From contig NZ_CP110615.1 in the NCBI RefSeq assembly GCF_026153295.1, positions 3,038,001 through 3,102,000 of the forward strand: a stretch of 64,000 nt of DNA. Direction: 5' to 3'. Shown here in pieces: positions 56,225 through 64,000 of the stretch. The stretch comes from Rhodococcus antarcticus. Lineage in GTDB: Bacteria > Actinomycetota > Actinomycetes > Mycobacteriales > Mycobacteriaceae. The translations under genes were made by a program, and so were the position numbers. How positions within the stretch are numbered: the first letter of the stretch is position 1; each line of letters starts with the position of its first letter. The notes beneath the pieces were generated by a model. That model saw only the letters and a program-made list of their open reading frames with translations. It did no database searches and was not told the origin of the DNA.

Positions 56225-57766
56225 GTGAGCAACCGTCGCCGCGCCGCGCTGGTAGCCCTTCCCGCTGCCGCCCTGCTGCTCGCCGCCACCGCGGCCCCGG
56301 CCTCGGCCCAGACCGCCGCGCCCTCGCCGACCCCTGCGGCCGCGGACGCGGGGGCGGCGCTGTTCACCGTCCGCGCACTGCCGGGTGCGAGCCTGCCCGG
56401 CGTGACCGGCACCGGCCTGCTCACCGGTGCGATCGCCACCACGGTCGTCACGGCGGACAGCACCAAGCCCGCCGGACAGCAGTCCACCGCCACGGCCGCC
56501 CCGTTCGCGCTGACCCTCGCCGGGCAGTCCCCCACGCCGCCCACCACGGCCTCGCAGACGGCGTCCCCGGACCACGCCACCCCCACCACCACCGGGTTCA
56601 CCATCCCCGCCCAGCTCGCGCCGCTGCTGTCCGGCGGCGTGCTGCAGGGCTCGGCCCAGGCTCGCTACAGCGACACGGTGGGCTTCTGCGTGGACCCCAT
56701 CAGCACGGCCACCACCTCGCTGGCGAACCTCTCCGCGGTGAACGTGCTCCCCGCCCTCTCGCTGCCGACCACCGGCACGGGCGACCCGACCGCCGCCCTC
56801 GGCAGCCTCACCGGCCTGCTCACCGGTGCCCAGAGCGGCTTCGGCGGCCTCGCGGGCCTGCTCACCGGCCAGAGCTCGGGCACCACGTCCGTGGTGAAGG
56901 TGCCGGACACGGCCAGCGCGACGTCCACCACGAAGCTGGTCGACGTGGCCGGCCAGGCCGGCAAGGGGATCCAGGCCAGCTCCGGGGTCCAGCTGGGCAA
57001 CATCCAGCTCCTGCCCGGCACCCCGCTGGGTGTCACGGTGAACGTCATCAAGGCACCGACCCTCACCGCGACCTCGACCGGCGACCCGGCGACCTCGGGC
57101 GTCACCTACACGGCCCCCGTCGTGGAGATCACCCAGGCAGATGGAACCGTCATCCAGAAGCTGGCCGCGGTCGACGACCCGTCCACTGCGGCAGACGAGA
57201 CCCAGTTCTCGATCCCCCTGCAGATCCCGGTGCTCGGCTCCGACGTGGCCGCCCTGCCCACCGCGCTCAGCGGCCTGCTGCAGCCCATCCTCGGCCCCGT
57301 GGTCGACCAGGCGACGGGGGCCATCCGGAACCTCGACCTCGGGCTGCTCACCGTCAAGTACGGGCAGTTCACCGAGGCCCCGGCCAACGGCGCCTCGGTG
57401 GGCGGGAGCGCCTCGCTCCTCGACGTCGCGGTGCTCCCCACGACCACGCTGACCTCGCTGCTCGGCTCGGCGCTGCCTGCCGGCACCGTCCCCGACTCCC
57501 TGCTGCAGCTCGGTGTCGGTGAGCAGACGGCCCGGGCCTCGGTCGGCGCCGGTGGGATCGACTGCTCGACCCCGGCCCCTCCGGCCGCGGTGACGCCCCC
57601 GCCCGCGCCGGGCGCACCGCAGGCCTCCGGCCCCCCGCCGCTCGCGTACACCAGCGGCGCCTACTCGGCGATCCCGCTGATGTGGACCGGCAGCGCGCTG
57701 CTGATCCTCGGCGCCCTGATCGTGGCCGCCCTGCCGCGGCGACGTCGGGTCACCTCCTCCGCCTGA
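56225..57766 (+). CDS. Large secreted protein with C-terminal membrane anchor
   Basis: The 513 residues start with a signal peptide ending near ASAQ (29). The middle is rich in Thr, Ala, Gly and Leu, with recurring LTGLLTG-type segments and few Cys. The C-terminus has a Pro-rich linker, LAYTSG, a hydrophobic segment and RRRR, resembling a sortase sorting signal of the LAxTG type with one residue changed. No enzyme motif is seen. GTG 56225 has GGAGG four bases upstream. It may be a cell-surface or adhesin-like protein; function unknown. Confidence 0.75.
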   Translation: MSNRRRAALVALPAAALLLAATAAPASAQTAAPSPTPAAADAGAALFTVRALPGASLPGVTGTGLLTGAIATTVVTADSTKPAGQQSTATAAPFALTLAGQSPTPPTTASQTASPDHATPTTTGFTIPAQLAPLLSGGVLQGSAQARYSDTVGFCVDPISTATTSLANLSAVNVLPALSLPTTGTGDPTAALGSLTGLLTGAQSGFGGLAGLLTGQSSGTTSVVKVPDTASATSTTKLVDVAGQAGKGIQASSGVQLGNIQLLPGTPLGVTVNVIKAPTLTATSTGDPATSGVTYTAPVVEITQADGTVIQKLAAVDDPSTAADETQFSIPLQIPVLGSDVAALPTALSGLLQPILGPVVDQATGAIRNLDLGLLTVKYGQFTEAPANGASVGGSASLLDVAVLPTTTLTSLLGSALPAGTVPDSLLQLGVGEQTARASVGAGGIDCSTPAPPAAVTPPPAPGAPQASGPPPLAYTSGAYSAIPLMWTGSALLILGALIVAALPRRRRVTSSA

Positions 57767-57778
57767 CCCACCTGCCAC

Positions 57779-57816
57779 CACCGAGGGCCCCGAGCACCCG
57801 CTCGGGGCCCTCGGTG
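57779..57816. terminator. Bidirectional hairpin before holB
   Basis: A perfect 16-bp stem (57779-57794 with 57801-57816, core CCGAGGGCCCCGAG) and a six-base loop lie between the convergent secreted-protein gene and holB. Confidence 0.85.
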
Positions 57817-57835
57817 CGTCGGCAGGCCTGCGGCG

Positions 57836-59065
57836 TCAGCGCAGGGCAGGACGCTGGGCGGCCCCGAGCAGGGCGACCATGGCGTCGACGGCGATGATCG
57901 GCTTCACGTTGAGCGCGAGCGACTCCCGGCAGGCGAGCACGGCCTCCAGGCAGCGCAGCAGCCCCTCGGCCGGCACCCCGTCGGCCACGAGCCGTGCCAC
58001 CTCCTCGGCGCGGTCCGGGTGGGTGGCCGGGGCTGAGGACCCCGAGGCGCGCAGGACCGCGTCGCGGTAGTACCCGGCGAGGTCGACCAGGGCGCGGTCC
58101 AGCGCATCGCGCTGGGTCCGGGTGGCCCGGGACTTCTGCCGTCTCTCCAGGTCCTTCAGCACGCCCGCCGAGCCCCGCAGCGCCCCCACCGCACCCTTGC
58201 CGGTGCCGCCTGCGCCCATGGCCGTGCGCAGCTCCTCGGTCTCGCGCTCGTCGCGCCCGACGGAGGCCACCTTGGCCTCGTCCTCGGCCGACTTCACCAG
58301 CGCGGACGCCGCGGAGTAGGCGCTGGCGGGGTGACCCGCCGCACGCGGCAGGGCCAGCACGGCCTCCCGGCGAGCCCGCGCGTCGGCGTCGGTGGCGAGG
58401 CGACGGGCCCTGCCCACGTGCCCCCCGCTGACCGACGCCGCCCAGCCGGCACGTGCCTCGTCCAGGCCGTCGCGGTCCCGGAGCACCTGCGCCACGGCCG
58501 CGGTGGTGGGCGTGCGCAGGGCCACGTGACGGCAGCGCGAGCGCAGCGTGACCGACACGTCCTGCGGATCGGTGGAGGGGGCGCACAGCAGGAACACGGT
58601 GCGGGCGGGGGGCTCCTCCACCACCTTGAGCAGAGCGTTCGCCGCGCCCTCGGTCAGGCGGTCGGCGTCCTCCACGAGCACCACCTGCCACCGCCCGGTG
58701 CTCGGGCGGCGCGAGGCGACCTGGACGATGGCCCGCATCTCGGCGACACCGATGCTGAGGCCCTCCGGCACCACGCGGCGCACGTCGCCGTGGGTGCCGA
58801 CGAGCACGGTGCGGCACGCCGCGCACTCCCCGCAGCCCGGCGCAGCCGTGGGGTCTGCCGACGGTGCCGTGCACTCCAGCGCAGCGGCGAGGCAGACCGC
58901 AGCCACCGACCGTCCGGAGCCGGGTGGACCCGTGAACAGCCACGCGTGGGTCATGGCCGAGCCCGCCTCCGACGCCGAGGTGGCGTCCAGCGCAGCGGCG
59001 GCAGCCGCCCGGAGCAGCTGCTCCACGTCCTCCTGGCCGACCAGCCGATCGAAGACTCCGCTCAC
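57836..59065 (-). CDS. holB: DNA polymerase III subunit delta'
   Basis: Delta' is part of the clamp loader. The 409 residues show FDRLVGQEDVEQLL, a modified P-loop GPPGSGRS (Arg in place of the catalytic Lys), a four-Cys zinc module (CGECAACRTV with a preceding Cys), and KVVEEPPARTVFLLC plus RSRCRHV (SRC motif). GTG 59065 is supported by the family start (VSGVFDRLVGQ) and by TACGGT seven bases upstream; there is no Shine-Dalgarno sequence. It corresponds to Rv3644c. Confidence 0.95.
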   Translation of the reverse strand: MSGVFDRLVGQEDVEQLLRAAAAAALDATSASEAGSAMTHAWLFTGPPGSGRSVAAVCLAAALECTAPSADPTAAPGCGECAACRTVLVGTHGDVRRVVPEGLSIGVAEMRAIVQVASRRPSTGRWQVVLVEDADRLTEGAANALLKVVEEPPARTVFLLCAPSTDPQDVSVTLRSRCRHVALRTPTTAAVAQVLRDRDGLDEARAGWAASVSGGHVGRARRLATDADARARREAVLALPRAAGHPASAYSAASALVKSAEDEAKVASVGRDERETEELRTAMGAGGTGKGAVGALRGSAGVLKDLERRQKSRATRTQRDALDRALVDLAGYYRDAVLRASGSSAPATHPDRAEEVARLVADGVPAEGLLRCLEAVLACRESLALNVKPIIAVDAMVALLGAAQRPALR

Positions 59066-59072
59066 ACCGACC

Positions 59073-59078
59073 ACCGTA
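59073..59078 (-). promoter_or_regulatory. Candidate -10 box of leaderless holB
   Basis: On the minus strand TACGGT (TAnnnT) ends seven bases before the GTG at 59065; no ribosome-binding site intervenes. Confidence 0.4.
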
Positions 59079-59144
59079 GCCGCGGGGACCGACAACCCGA
59101 CCCGCCCGCCGCCGCGCCCCTGCCGCGCCCGTGCGCCGCGCTGC

Positions 59145-59660
59145 TCAGGGCAGCAGCACGAGGCCGACGACCAGGATCAGCAGCAGCACGGCGAGGATGG
59201 CGAGCGGCCCCGAGGACGAGCGGAGCGTGGCCGGCGGCTCGGGAGCGGGACGGAGCGCAGGCCGGCGGGGAGCCGGCTGCGCCCGCCGTGCCGGGGGCGC
59301 CTGCCAGCCCGGCGTGGCCCCGGGCCAGCCGGCGGGCGGCGACCACGACGGGACGGGCTCCGGGGTGCGCCCCGGAGCCGGGGCCGGTTGCAGCTGACCC
59401 CACTGCCCGGCCGGGACGGGAGCGGGCACGCGCACCCCGGGCAGCTCGTCTGCCTCGACCAGGGCGCGAGCGGCCTGCTCGTTCCCGCCGGGGGCCACGG
59501 GCAGCCGCGGGAGCGCGAAGCCACCCCACTCCTGCGCCGGGGCCGTGTCCTGGGCGAGCGCGTCGCCGTAGCCCTCCCGCACCGGTGGTTGCCCCGTGCC
59601 GTCCGCGCCGAGCAGCGCGTCGTCGAAGTAGCCGCCCGCCCCGCCGTCCGTCCCGCTCAT
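59145..59660 (-). CDS. Small Pro-rich tail-anchored membrane protein
   Basis: The 171 residues are hydrophilic and Pro/Ala-rich except for a single C-terminal membrane segment (about 148-170, ending LVVGLVLLP). WGGFALPRLP and GWQAPP are the only conserved-looking pieces. I do not recognise a family. It sits ten bases after topA on the same strand and may be co-transcribed with it. Confidence 0.6.
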   Translation of the reverse strand: MSGTDGGAGGYFDDALLGADGTGQPPVREGYGDALAQDTAPAQEWGGFALPRLPVAPGGNEQAARALVEADELPGVRVPAPVPAGQWGQLQPAPAPGRTPEPVPSWSPPAGWPGATPGWQAPPARRAQPAPRRPALRPAPEPPATLRSSSGPLAILAVLLLILVVGLVLLP

Positions 59661-59670
59661 CGTGACCGCC

Positions 59671-62600
59671 TCAGCTCTCCGGGCTCGTGGCCGCCGGAGC
59701 CTTCGTGGCGGCGGTCGCCTTCCTGGCCGGGGCCTTCTTGGCAGCGGTCGTCTTCTTCGCCGGGGCCTTCTTGGCAGCGGTCGTCTTCTTCGCCGGGGCC
59801 TTCTTGGCAGCGGTCGTCTTCTTCGCCGGGGCCTTCTTGGCGGCGGTCGCCTTCTTCGCCGGGGCCTTCTTGGCCGTCTTCTTCGGCGCCGGGCCCCGAG
59901 CCCGCCGCTCGGCGAGCAGCTCGACGGCCCGCTCGTCGGTCAGGGTCTCCACGACGTCACCCTTGCGCAGGCTCGCGTTGGTCTCGCCGTCGGTGACGTA
60001 GGGCCCGAAGCGGCCTTCCTTGACCACCATCGCGGCTCCGCTCACCGGGTCGCTGCCGAGCTCGCGCAGCGGGGGAGCCGCGGCGGCCCGGCCCCGACGC
60101 TTCGGCTCGGCGTAGATCTTCAGGGCCTCCTCGACGGAGACCGTGAACAGCTGCTCCTCGTCGGTCAGCGAGCGGGAGTCGGTGCCGCGCTTGAGGTACG
60201 GGCCGTAGCGGCCGTTCTGCGCGGTGATCTCCTCACCACTGACCGGATCCACCCCCACCACGCGGGGCAGGGACAGCAGCCGCAGCGCGTCCTCGAGGGT
60301 GATGGTGGCCAGGTCCATCGACGCGAACAGCGAGCCCGTGCGCGGCTTGGGGCCGGCGGCCTTGGCCGCCGCCTTCTTCGCGGGCGCCTTCTTCGCCGGC
60401 GACCGGGTCTTGGTGGCAACGCCACCTCCGGACCCGGTGGCAACGCCACCCCCGGACCCGGTGGCAACGCCACCCCCGGACCCCGTGGCGACGCCACCGG
60501 CCCCCGTCGGCAGGTCCACCGGCGCGGGATCCAGCGGCGTGGGCGGCGCAGCCCCGTCCTCGGGGGGATCGGGCAGCAGCTCGGTGACGTAGGGACCGAA
60601 GCGGCCCTCCTTCGCCACGATCTCGTGCCCGCTCAGCGGGTCCACCCCGAGCGTGCGCCCCTCCTGCGGGGTGGAGAACAGCTTCTCGGCGACCTCGAGG
60701 GTCAGCTCGTCGGGCGAGAGGTCCTCCGGCAGGTTGGCCTTCTGGCTGACCAGCTCGCCGGCCTCGGCGCCGTCCGCGGAGACCATCCGCTCGAGGTAGG
60801 CGCCGTAGCGGCCGACCCGGACGTGGACCGCGCGGCCCTCGCTGTCGTCGAACAGGCGGATCGAGTTGACCGCGCGGGCGTCGATCTCCTCGAGGTTCAC
60901 CCCCACCAGCTTCTTCAGTCCCCCGGCCCGGGCCACGGAGTCCTCCGGTCCGGTCTCGCCACCGAAGTAGAAGCCCTCCAGCCAGTGGGTGCGCTGCTCG
61001 CGACCGGCGGCGATCCCGTCGAGCTCGTCCTCCATGGCGGCGGTGAAGTCGTAGTCGACGAGGCGGCTGAAGTGCGCCTCGAGCAGGCCGACGACGGCGA
61101 AGGCGATCCACGCCGGGACCAGTGCACTGCCCCGCTTGTACACGTAGCCGCGGTTCTGGATGGTCTCCATGATCGAGGCGTAGGTCGACGGACGGCCGAT
61201 GCCGAGCTCCTCGAGGGTGCCGGTGAGGCTGGGCTCGGTGTAGCGGGCCGGCGGGTTGGTCGAGTGCCCGTCCGGGCTGAGGGCGGCGGCGGTGAGGGCC
61301 TGGCCCTGCACCAGCTGGGGCAGCCGCGACTCCTTGTCGTCGGCCTCCCCGGCGGCGCCCTCGTCCATCGTCTCGACGTAGGCCTTGAGGAAGCCGGGGA
61401 AGGTGATCGTGCGCCCGGAGGAGGCGAACACGCACTCCTCACCGGTGCCGGCGGTGCCGGCGATGCGCAGGCTCAGCGTGGTGCCGCGCGCATCGGCCAT
61501 CTGCGAGGCCACCGTGCGCTGCCAGATCAGCTCGTAGAGGCGGAACTCGTCGGTGGCCAGCTGGGAGTGCAGCTGGCCGGGGGTGGCGAACGCGTCCCCG
61601 GCCGGGCGGATCGCCTCGTGGGCCTCCTGCGCGTTCTTCACCTTCCGGGTGTACTGCCGGGGGGCGTCGGGGACGTAGGCGTCGCCGTAGAGCTCCCGGG
61701 CCTGGGCCCTGGCGGCGGTGAGCGCGGTCTGGCTGAGCGTCGTGGAGTCGGTCCGCAGGTAGGTGATGTGCCCGTTCTCGTACAGCCGCTGGGCGATGCG
61801 CATGGTCCGCTCGGAGGAGAAGCCGAGCTTGCGACCGGACTCCTGCTGCAGCGTGGAGGTCATGAACGGCGCGTAGGGCTTGCGGGAGTAGGGCTTCTCC
61901 TCCACCGAGGTGACGGTCAGCGCGACACCCTCGAGCGCCTCGGCCAGACGGTGGGCGTGGGCGGAGTCCAGCACCGTCACCGTGGACGAGGCCTTGACGA
62001 CGCCGAGGGAGTCGAAGTCCCGGCCCGAGGCCACCCGGGCGCCGTCCACGGTCTGCAGGCGGCCGCCGAAGGACCGCGGGGTCGCGTCGGCCCCGGCGTC
62101 CAGGGTCGCGGAGATGTCCCAGTACCCGGCGGAGCGGAAGGCCATCCGGTCGCGCTCGCGCTGGACGATGAGCCGGGTGGCCACGGACTGCACGCGCCCG
62201 GCGGACAGCTTCGGCATCACCTTCTTCCACAGCACGGGGCTGACCTCGTAGCCGTAGAGGCGGTCGAGGATGCGCCGGGTCTCCTGGGCGTCGACGAGGT
62301 CGCCGTCGAGCTCGCGGGTGTCGTTGGCCGCGGCCAGGATGGCGCTCTCGGTCACCTCGTGGAACACCATGCGCCGCACGGGAACGGTGGGCTTGAGGGT
62401 GTCCAGCAGGTGCCAGGCGATGGCCTCGCCCTCACGGTCGGGGTCGGTGGCGAGGTAGAGCTCGTCCACCGTCTTCAGCAGGGCCTTGAGCTCGCTGACC
62501 TTCGTCCTCTTGTCCGGGCTGACGACGTAGAGGGCCTCGAAGCCGTGGTCGACGTTGACGCCGAGCCGCGCCCAGGGCTCACCCTTGTACTTGGCCGGCA

Positions 62601-62760
62601 CGTCGGCGGCACCGCGCGGCAGGTCGCGGATGTGGCCGATGGAGGCCTCCACCACGTAGTCCGGCCCGAGGAAGGCGCCGATCTTCTTGGCCTTCGCCCC
62701 CGACTCGACGATGACCAGACGACGGGTGCCGCCGCCGGTCGCCTTGCTGCGTGCTGCCAC
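59671..62760 (-). CDS. topA: DNA topoisomerase I
   Basis: TopA relaxes negative supercoils. The 1029 residues begin with the Toprim domain (LVIVESGAKAKKIG, TDPDREGEAIAWH) and hold the active-site Tyr334 in YLRTDST. The C-terminal half carries repeated Gly/Lys-rich Topo_C modules (KEGRFGPYVTE and similar, four or more times). Two low-complexity parts interrupt it: a VATGSGGG repeat and a Lys/Ala-rich end (KKTTAAKKAPA) like a histone H1 tail. M. tuberculosis TopA has 934 residues, so the additions explain the extra length. GTG 62760 is the start; GGGAAGG lies somewhat far upstream. Confidence 0.97.
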   Translation of the reverse strand: MAARSKATGGGTRRLVIVESGAKAKKIGAFLGPDYVVEASIGHIRDLPRGAADVPAKYKGEPWARLGVNVDHGFEALYVVSPDKRTKVSELKALLKTVDELYLATDPDREGEAIAWHLLDTLKPTVPVRRMVFHEVTESAILAAANDTRELDGDLVDAQETRRILDRLYGYEVSPVLWKKVMPKLSAGRVQSVATRLIVQRERDRMAFRSAGYWDISATLDAGADATPRSFGGRLQTVDGARVASGRDFDSLGVVKASSTVTVLDSAHAHRLAEALEGVALTVTSVEEKPYSRKPYAPFMTSTLQQESGRKLGFSSERTMRIAQRLYENGHITYLRTDSTTLSQTALTAARAQARELYGDAYVPDAPRQYTRKVKNAQEAHEAIRPAGDAFATPGQLHSQLATDEFRLYELIWQRTVASQMADARGTTLSLRIAGTAGTGEECVFASSGRTITFPGFLKAYVETMDEGAAGEADDKESRLPQLVQGQALTAAALSPDGHSTNPPARYTEPSLTGTLEELGIGRPSTYASIMETIQNRGYVYKRGSALVPAWIAFAVVGLLEAHFSRLVDYDFTAAMEDELDGIAAGREQRTHWLEGFYFGGETGPEDSVARAGGLKKLVGVNLEEIDARAVNSIRLFDDSEGRAVHVRVGRYGAYLERMVSADGAEAGELVSQKANLPEDLSPDELTLEVAEKLFSTPQEGRTLGVDPLSGHEIVAKEGRFGPYVTELLPDPPEDGAAPPTPLDPAPVDLPTGAGGVATGSGGGVATGSGGGVATGSGGGVATKTRSPAKKAPAKKAAAKAAGPKPRTGSLFASMDLATITLEDALRLLSLPRVVGVDPVSGEEITAQNGRYGPYLKRGTDSRSLTDEEQLFTVSVEEALKIYAEPKRRGRAAAAPPLRELGSDPVSGAAMVVKEGRFGPYVTDGETNASLRKGDVVETLTDERAVELLAERRARGPAPKKTAKKAPAKKATAAKKAPAKKTTAAKKAPAKKTTAAKKAPAKKTTAAKKAPARKATAATKAPAATSPES
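59731..59875 (-). repeat. 33-bp tandem repeats in the topA tail
   Basis: About four 33-bp units encode the 11-residue pattern KKTTAAKKAPA. Copies are nearly identical at the DNA level, with the last ones more diverged. Confidence 0.8.
60412..60498 (-). repeat. 24-bp tandem repeats inside topA
   Basis: Three 24-bp units (60412-60435, 60436-60459, 60460-60483) and a partial fourth encode VATGSGGG between two Topo_C modules. Confidence 0.85.
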
Positions 62761-62900
62761 TGCTGGCCCGTACCTTCCCTGCTGCGCTGGGACCCCTCGG
62801 TCGATCCCGGGGTCCTCGGTTCAGCCGCCGTGCTGCCGCGGCCGGTCGAGCACAGGGTGGCACACGACGCGGGGGGGCTGCCGCGAACCTGGGGTCCACG

Positions 62901-63497
62901 TCACCGGCGACGCACCTCGTCGGGGTCCGGCCAGCCGCCGGCGCCCGCGGCACCCTCGGGGGCGCCACCCACGGTCTCGGCCAGCCGCAGCAGGCGTCGG
63001 CGACCGCTCACCCGCAGCCCCGGACCACCGCCACGGGCGCTGAGCAGCGTCGCCGCCAGCCCGGCCCGGGACAGGGCGGCGGCGAGGGGCAGGTGGGTGT
63101 CGACGGCGTGCGGGTCGAGCCCCAGGACGAACCCCGCGTCGTCCGTGCGTCCCGCAGCGAGGGTCCACGCCCGCAGCGCCCGCCCCCCGGGCACCCACCC
63201 CGGGGGCACCGTCTTCACCGCCCCCTTCGTCCACGACGCGCGCAGCGGACCCAGCGCCGCCGAGGCCGCGCTGCGCACGAGGGGCCGCCCCTCCTCGGAC
63301 TCCCCCGTCTCGGCCTCGATCCCGCACGCACGGACCAGCTCCGCGAGCTCGGCGGCCCGCCACCGGTCCTCCACGACCACCGACACCCGCGTCGCGCCTG
63401 CGGTCGTCACGAGCTGGCCGTGGGCGGCCAGGATCCCCGCCAGGTCCTCCACGGCGGGGTCGACGAGGTCGGCGGAGAAGAAGGACAGCTGGGCCAC
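62901..63497 (-). CDS. Conserved hypothetical (Rv3647c-like)
   Basis: The 198 residues start at GTG 63497 (MAQLSFFSADL). The sequence has no catalytic motif I recognise; it is Arg/Ala/Leu-rich with VSVVVEDRWRAAELAELVRACG and GRRRLLRLAE. Position and length match M. tuberculosis Rv3647c beside topA. TACGGT six bases before the start and no Shine-Dalgarno suggest a leaderless mRNA. It lies 140 bases upstream of topA on the same strand. Confidence 0.8.
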   Translation of the reverse strand: MAQLSFFSADLVDPAVEDLAGILAAHGQLVTTAGATRVSVVVEDRWRAAELAELVRACGIEAETGESEEGRPLVRSAASAALGPLRASWTKGAVKTVPPGWVPGGRALRAWTLAAGRTDDAGFVLGLDPHAVDTHLPLAAALSRAGLAATLLSARGGGPGLRVSGRRRLLRLAETVGGAPEGAAGAGGWPDPDEVRRR

Positions 63498-63503
63498 GGC
63501 GTC

Positions 63504-63509
63504 ACCGTA
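63504..63509 (-). promoter_or_regulatory. Candidate -10 box of the Rv3647c-like gene
   Basis: On the minus strand TACGGT (TAnnnT) ends six bases before the GTG at 63497. Confidence 0.4.
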
Positions 63510-63546
63510 GGTCAGCGGGTGCGCGCAGGGCGGGAGGCGGCCGTCC

Positions 63547-64000
63547 TCAGCGGGCGAGCGCCGCGCACTCGGGAGCAGCGGTGATCGCGGCGCTGACCTC
63601 CGGTGACTGACCCTGGTTGAGGCTGGCGAACGAGGCCTGCAGGGCGGCGATGGCGTCGCTGAAGCCGGACACCAGGCCGCCGATGGCAGCGGCGTCGGAC
63701 GGGTCCGCGGCCTCGGCCGCCGTGGCGAGACCCTGGAACCGGGTGGCGGAACCGCTGAGGGCGTCGACGGCCCCCTGGGTGAGCTGGCTGTCGCCGCCCA
63801 CCGGTGGCGGTCCGACCGTGGACAGCGCCGTCGCGGCCTCGGTGAACACGGCGGCGCCCTGGCGGTAGAACGCGGTCAGGGAGGTCTTCGCGGCCGCCGG
63901 CGACGAGGTGTCCGGGGTCGGCAGTGATCCGAGGGTCGTCAGCGGGGCGGCCGCCGTGCAGAAGGCCGACGCCCAGGTGGCGAGATCGGCCGGGACGGCG
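63547..64000 (-). CDS. Hypothetical Ala-rich, Cys-containing protein, C-terminal part
   Basis: The frame is open from the stop at 63547 to the right edge, so the start lies beyond the window. The GTG at 63849 is internal. The visible 151 residues are Ala/Thr/Ser-rich and helical, with one Cys near the visible start (SAFCTAAAP) and one near the end (APECAALA). This is the look of small secreted or lipoprotein-type actinobacterial proteins. Family not recognised. Confidence 0.6.
   Translation of the reverse strand, partial: AVPADLATWASAFCTAAAPLTTLGSLPTPDTSSPAAAKTSLTAFYRQGAAVFTEAATALSTVGPPPVGGDSQLTQGAVDALSGSATRFQGLATAAEAADPSDAAAIGGLVSGFSDAIAALQASFASLNQGQSPEVSAAITAAPECAALAR

Overview
The window is very GC-rich, uses many GTG starts and carries Lsr2, ClpC1, MhuD, DisA and a FurA/KatG pair. 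It therefore comes from a high-GC actinobacterium, most likely Mycobacteriales or a close relative (Pseudonocardiales/Geodermatophilales type). From about 1 to 31.2 kb the gene order follows the Mycobacterium tuberculosis Rv3584-Rv3628 block: lpqE, radA, disA, a Thr-rich membrane protein, carbonic anhydrase, mutY, an alpha/beta hydrolase, mhuD, clpC1, lsr2, lysS, coaX, panD, panC, the folate operon, ftsH, hpt, tilS, a zincin, dacB and ppa. The block resumes at the right end with holB, topA and an Rv3647c-like gene. These assignments rest on motifs and remembered family sequences; no database search was run.

Regions. (1) 1-9 kb: DNA repair and c-di-AMP (radA, disA), carbonic anhydrase, a frameshifted mutY, heme-degrading mhuD coupled to a thioesterase-like gene. 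(2) 9-14.5 kb: clpC1, lsr2, lysS, rhodanese. (3) 14.4-17.6 kb: CoA precursor operon (DUF2520 reductase, panC, panD, coaX). (4) 17.7-19.9 kb: a MidA/NDUFAF7-type methyltransferase next to an orphan NuoD paralogue. (5) 19.9-31.2 kb: folE-folP-folB-folK with two membrane proteins, ftsH, hpt, tilS, zincin, dacB and ppa. (6) 31.3-47.6 kb, accessory: MarR plus DHA2 exporter, a crotonase, TetR with a divergent permease, RNase J, P450 plus 3Fe-4S ferredoxin, an exonuclease, cysE-cysK, furA-katG, and a two-gene operon of a RibD-like reductase and a DHPS-like protein. (7) 47.9-55.6 kb: a tightly coupled surface-polysaccharide cluster (BcsA-like GT2, GT-C transferase, DUF4397 protein, GH8, class F sortase) facing a GH6 cellulase. 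(8) 56-64 kb: tRNA-Thr(CGT), a large secreted anchored protein, holB, topA and smaller genes.

The strongest candidate for a poorly described system is region 7: a synthase, a lipid-linked sugar transferase, two beta-glucan hydrolases, a cell-surface protein and a lipoprotein sortase, joined by four-base start/stop overlaps and containing a 15-bp tandem repeat that can encode a His-rich stretch. Other points are the frameshift in mutY, the MidA/NuoD-like pair in which the quinone-site Tyr is replaced by Trp, the RibD/DHPS-like pair, a 64-nt near-perfect hairpin at 36.7 kb, and repeated signs of leaderless transcription (a TAnnnT box 6-8 nt before the start codon). No CRISPR array, IS element, prophage or replication origin was seen.
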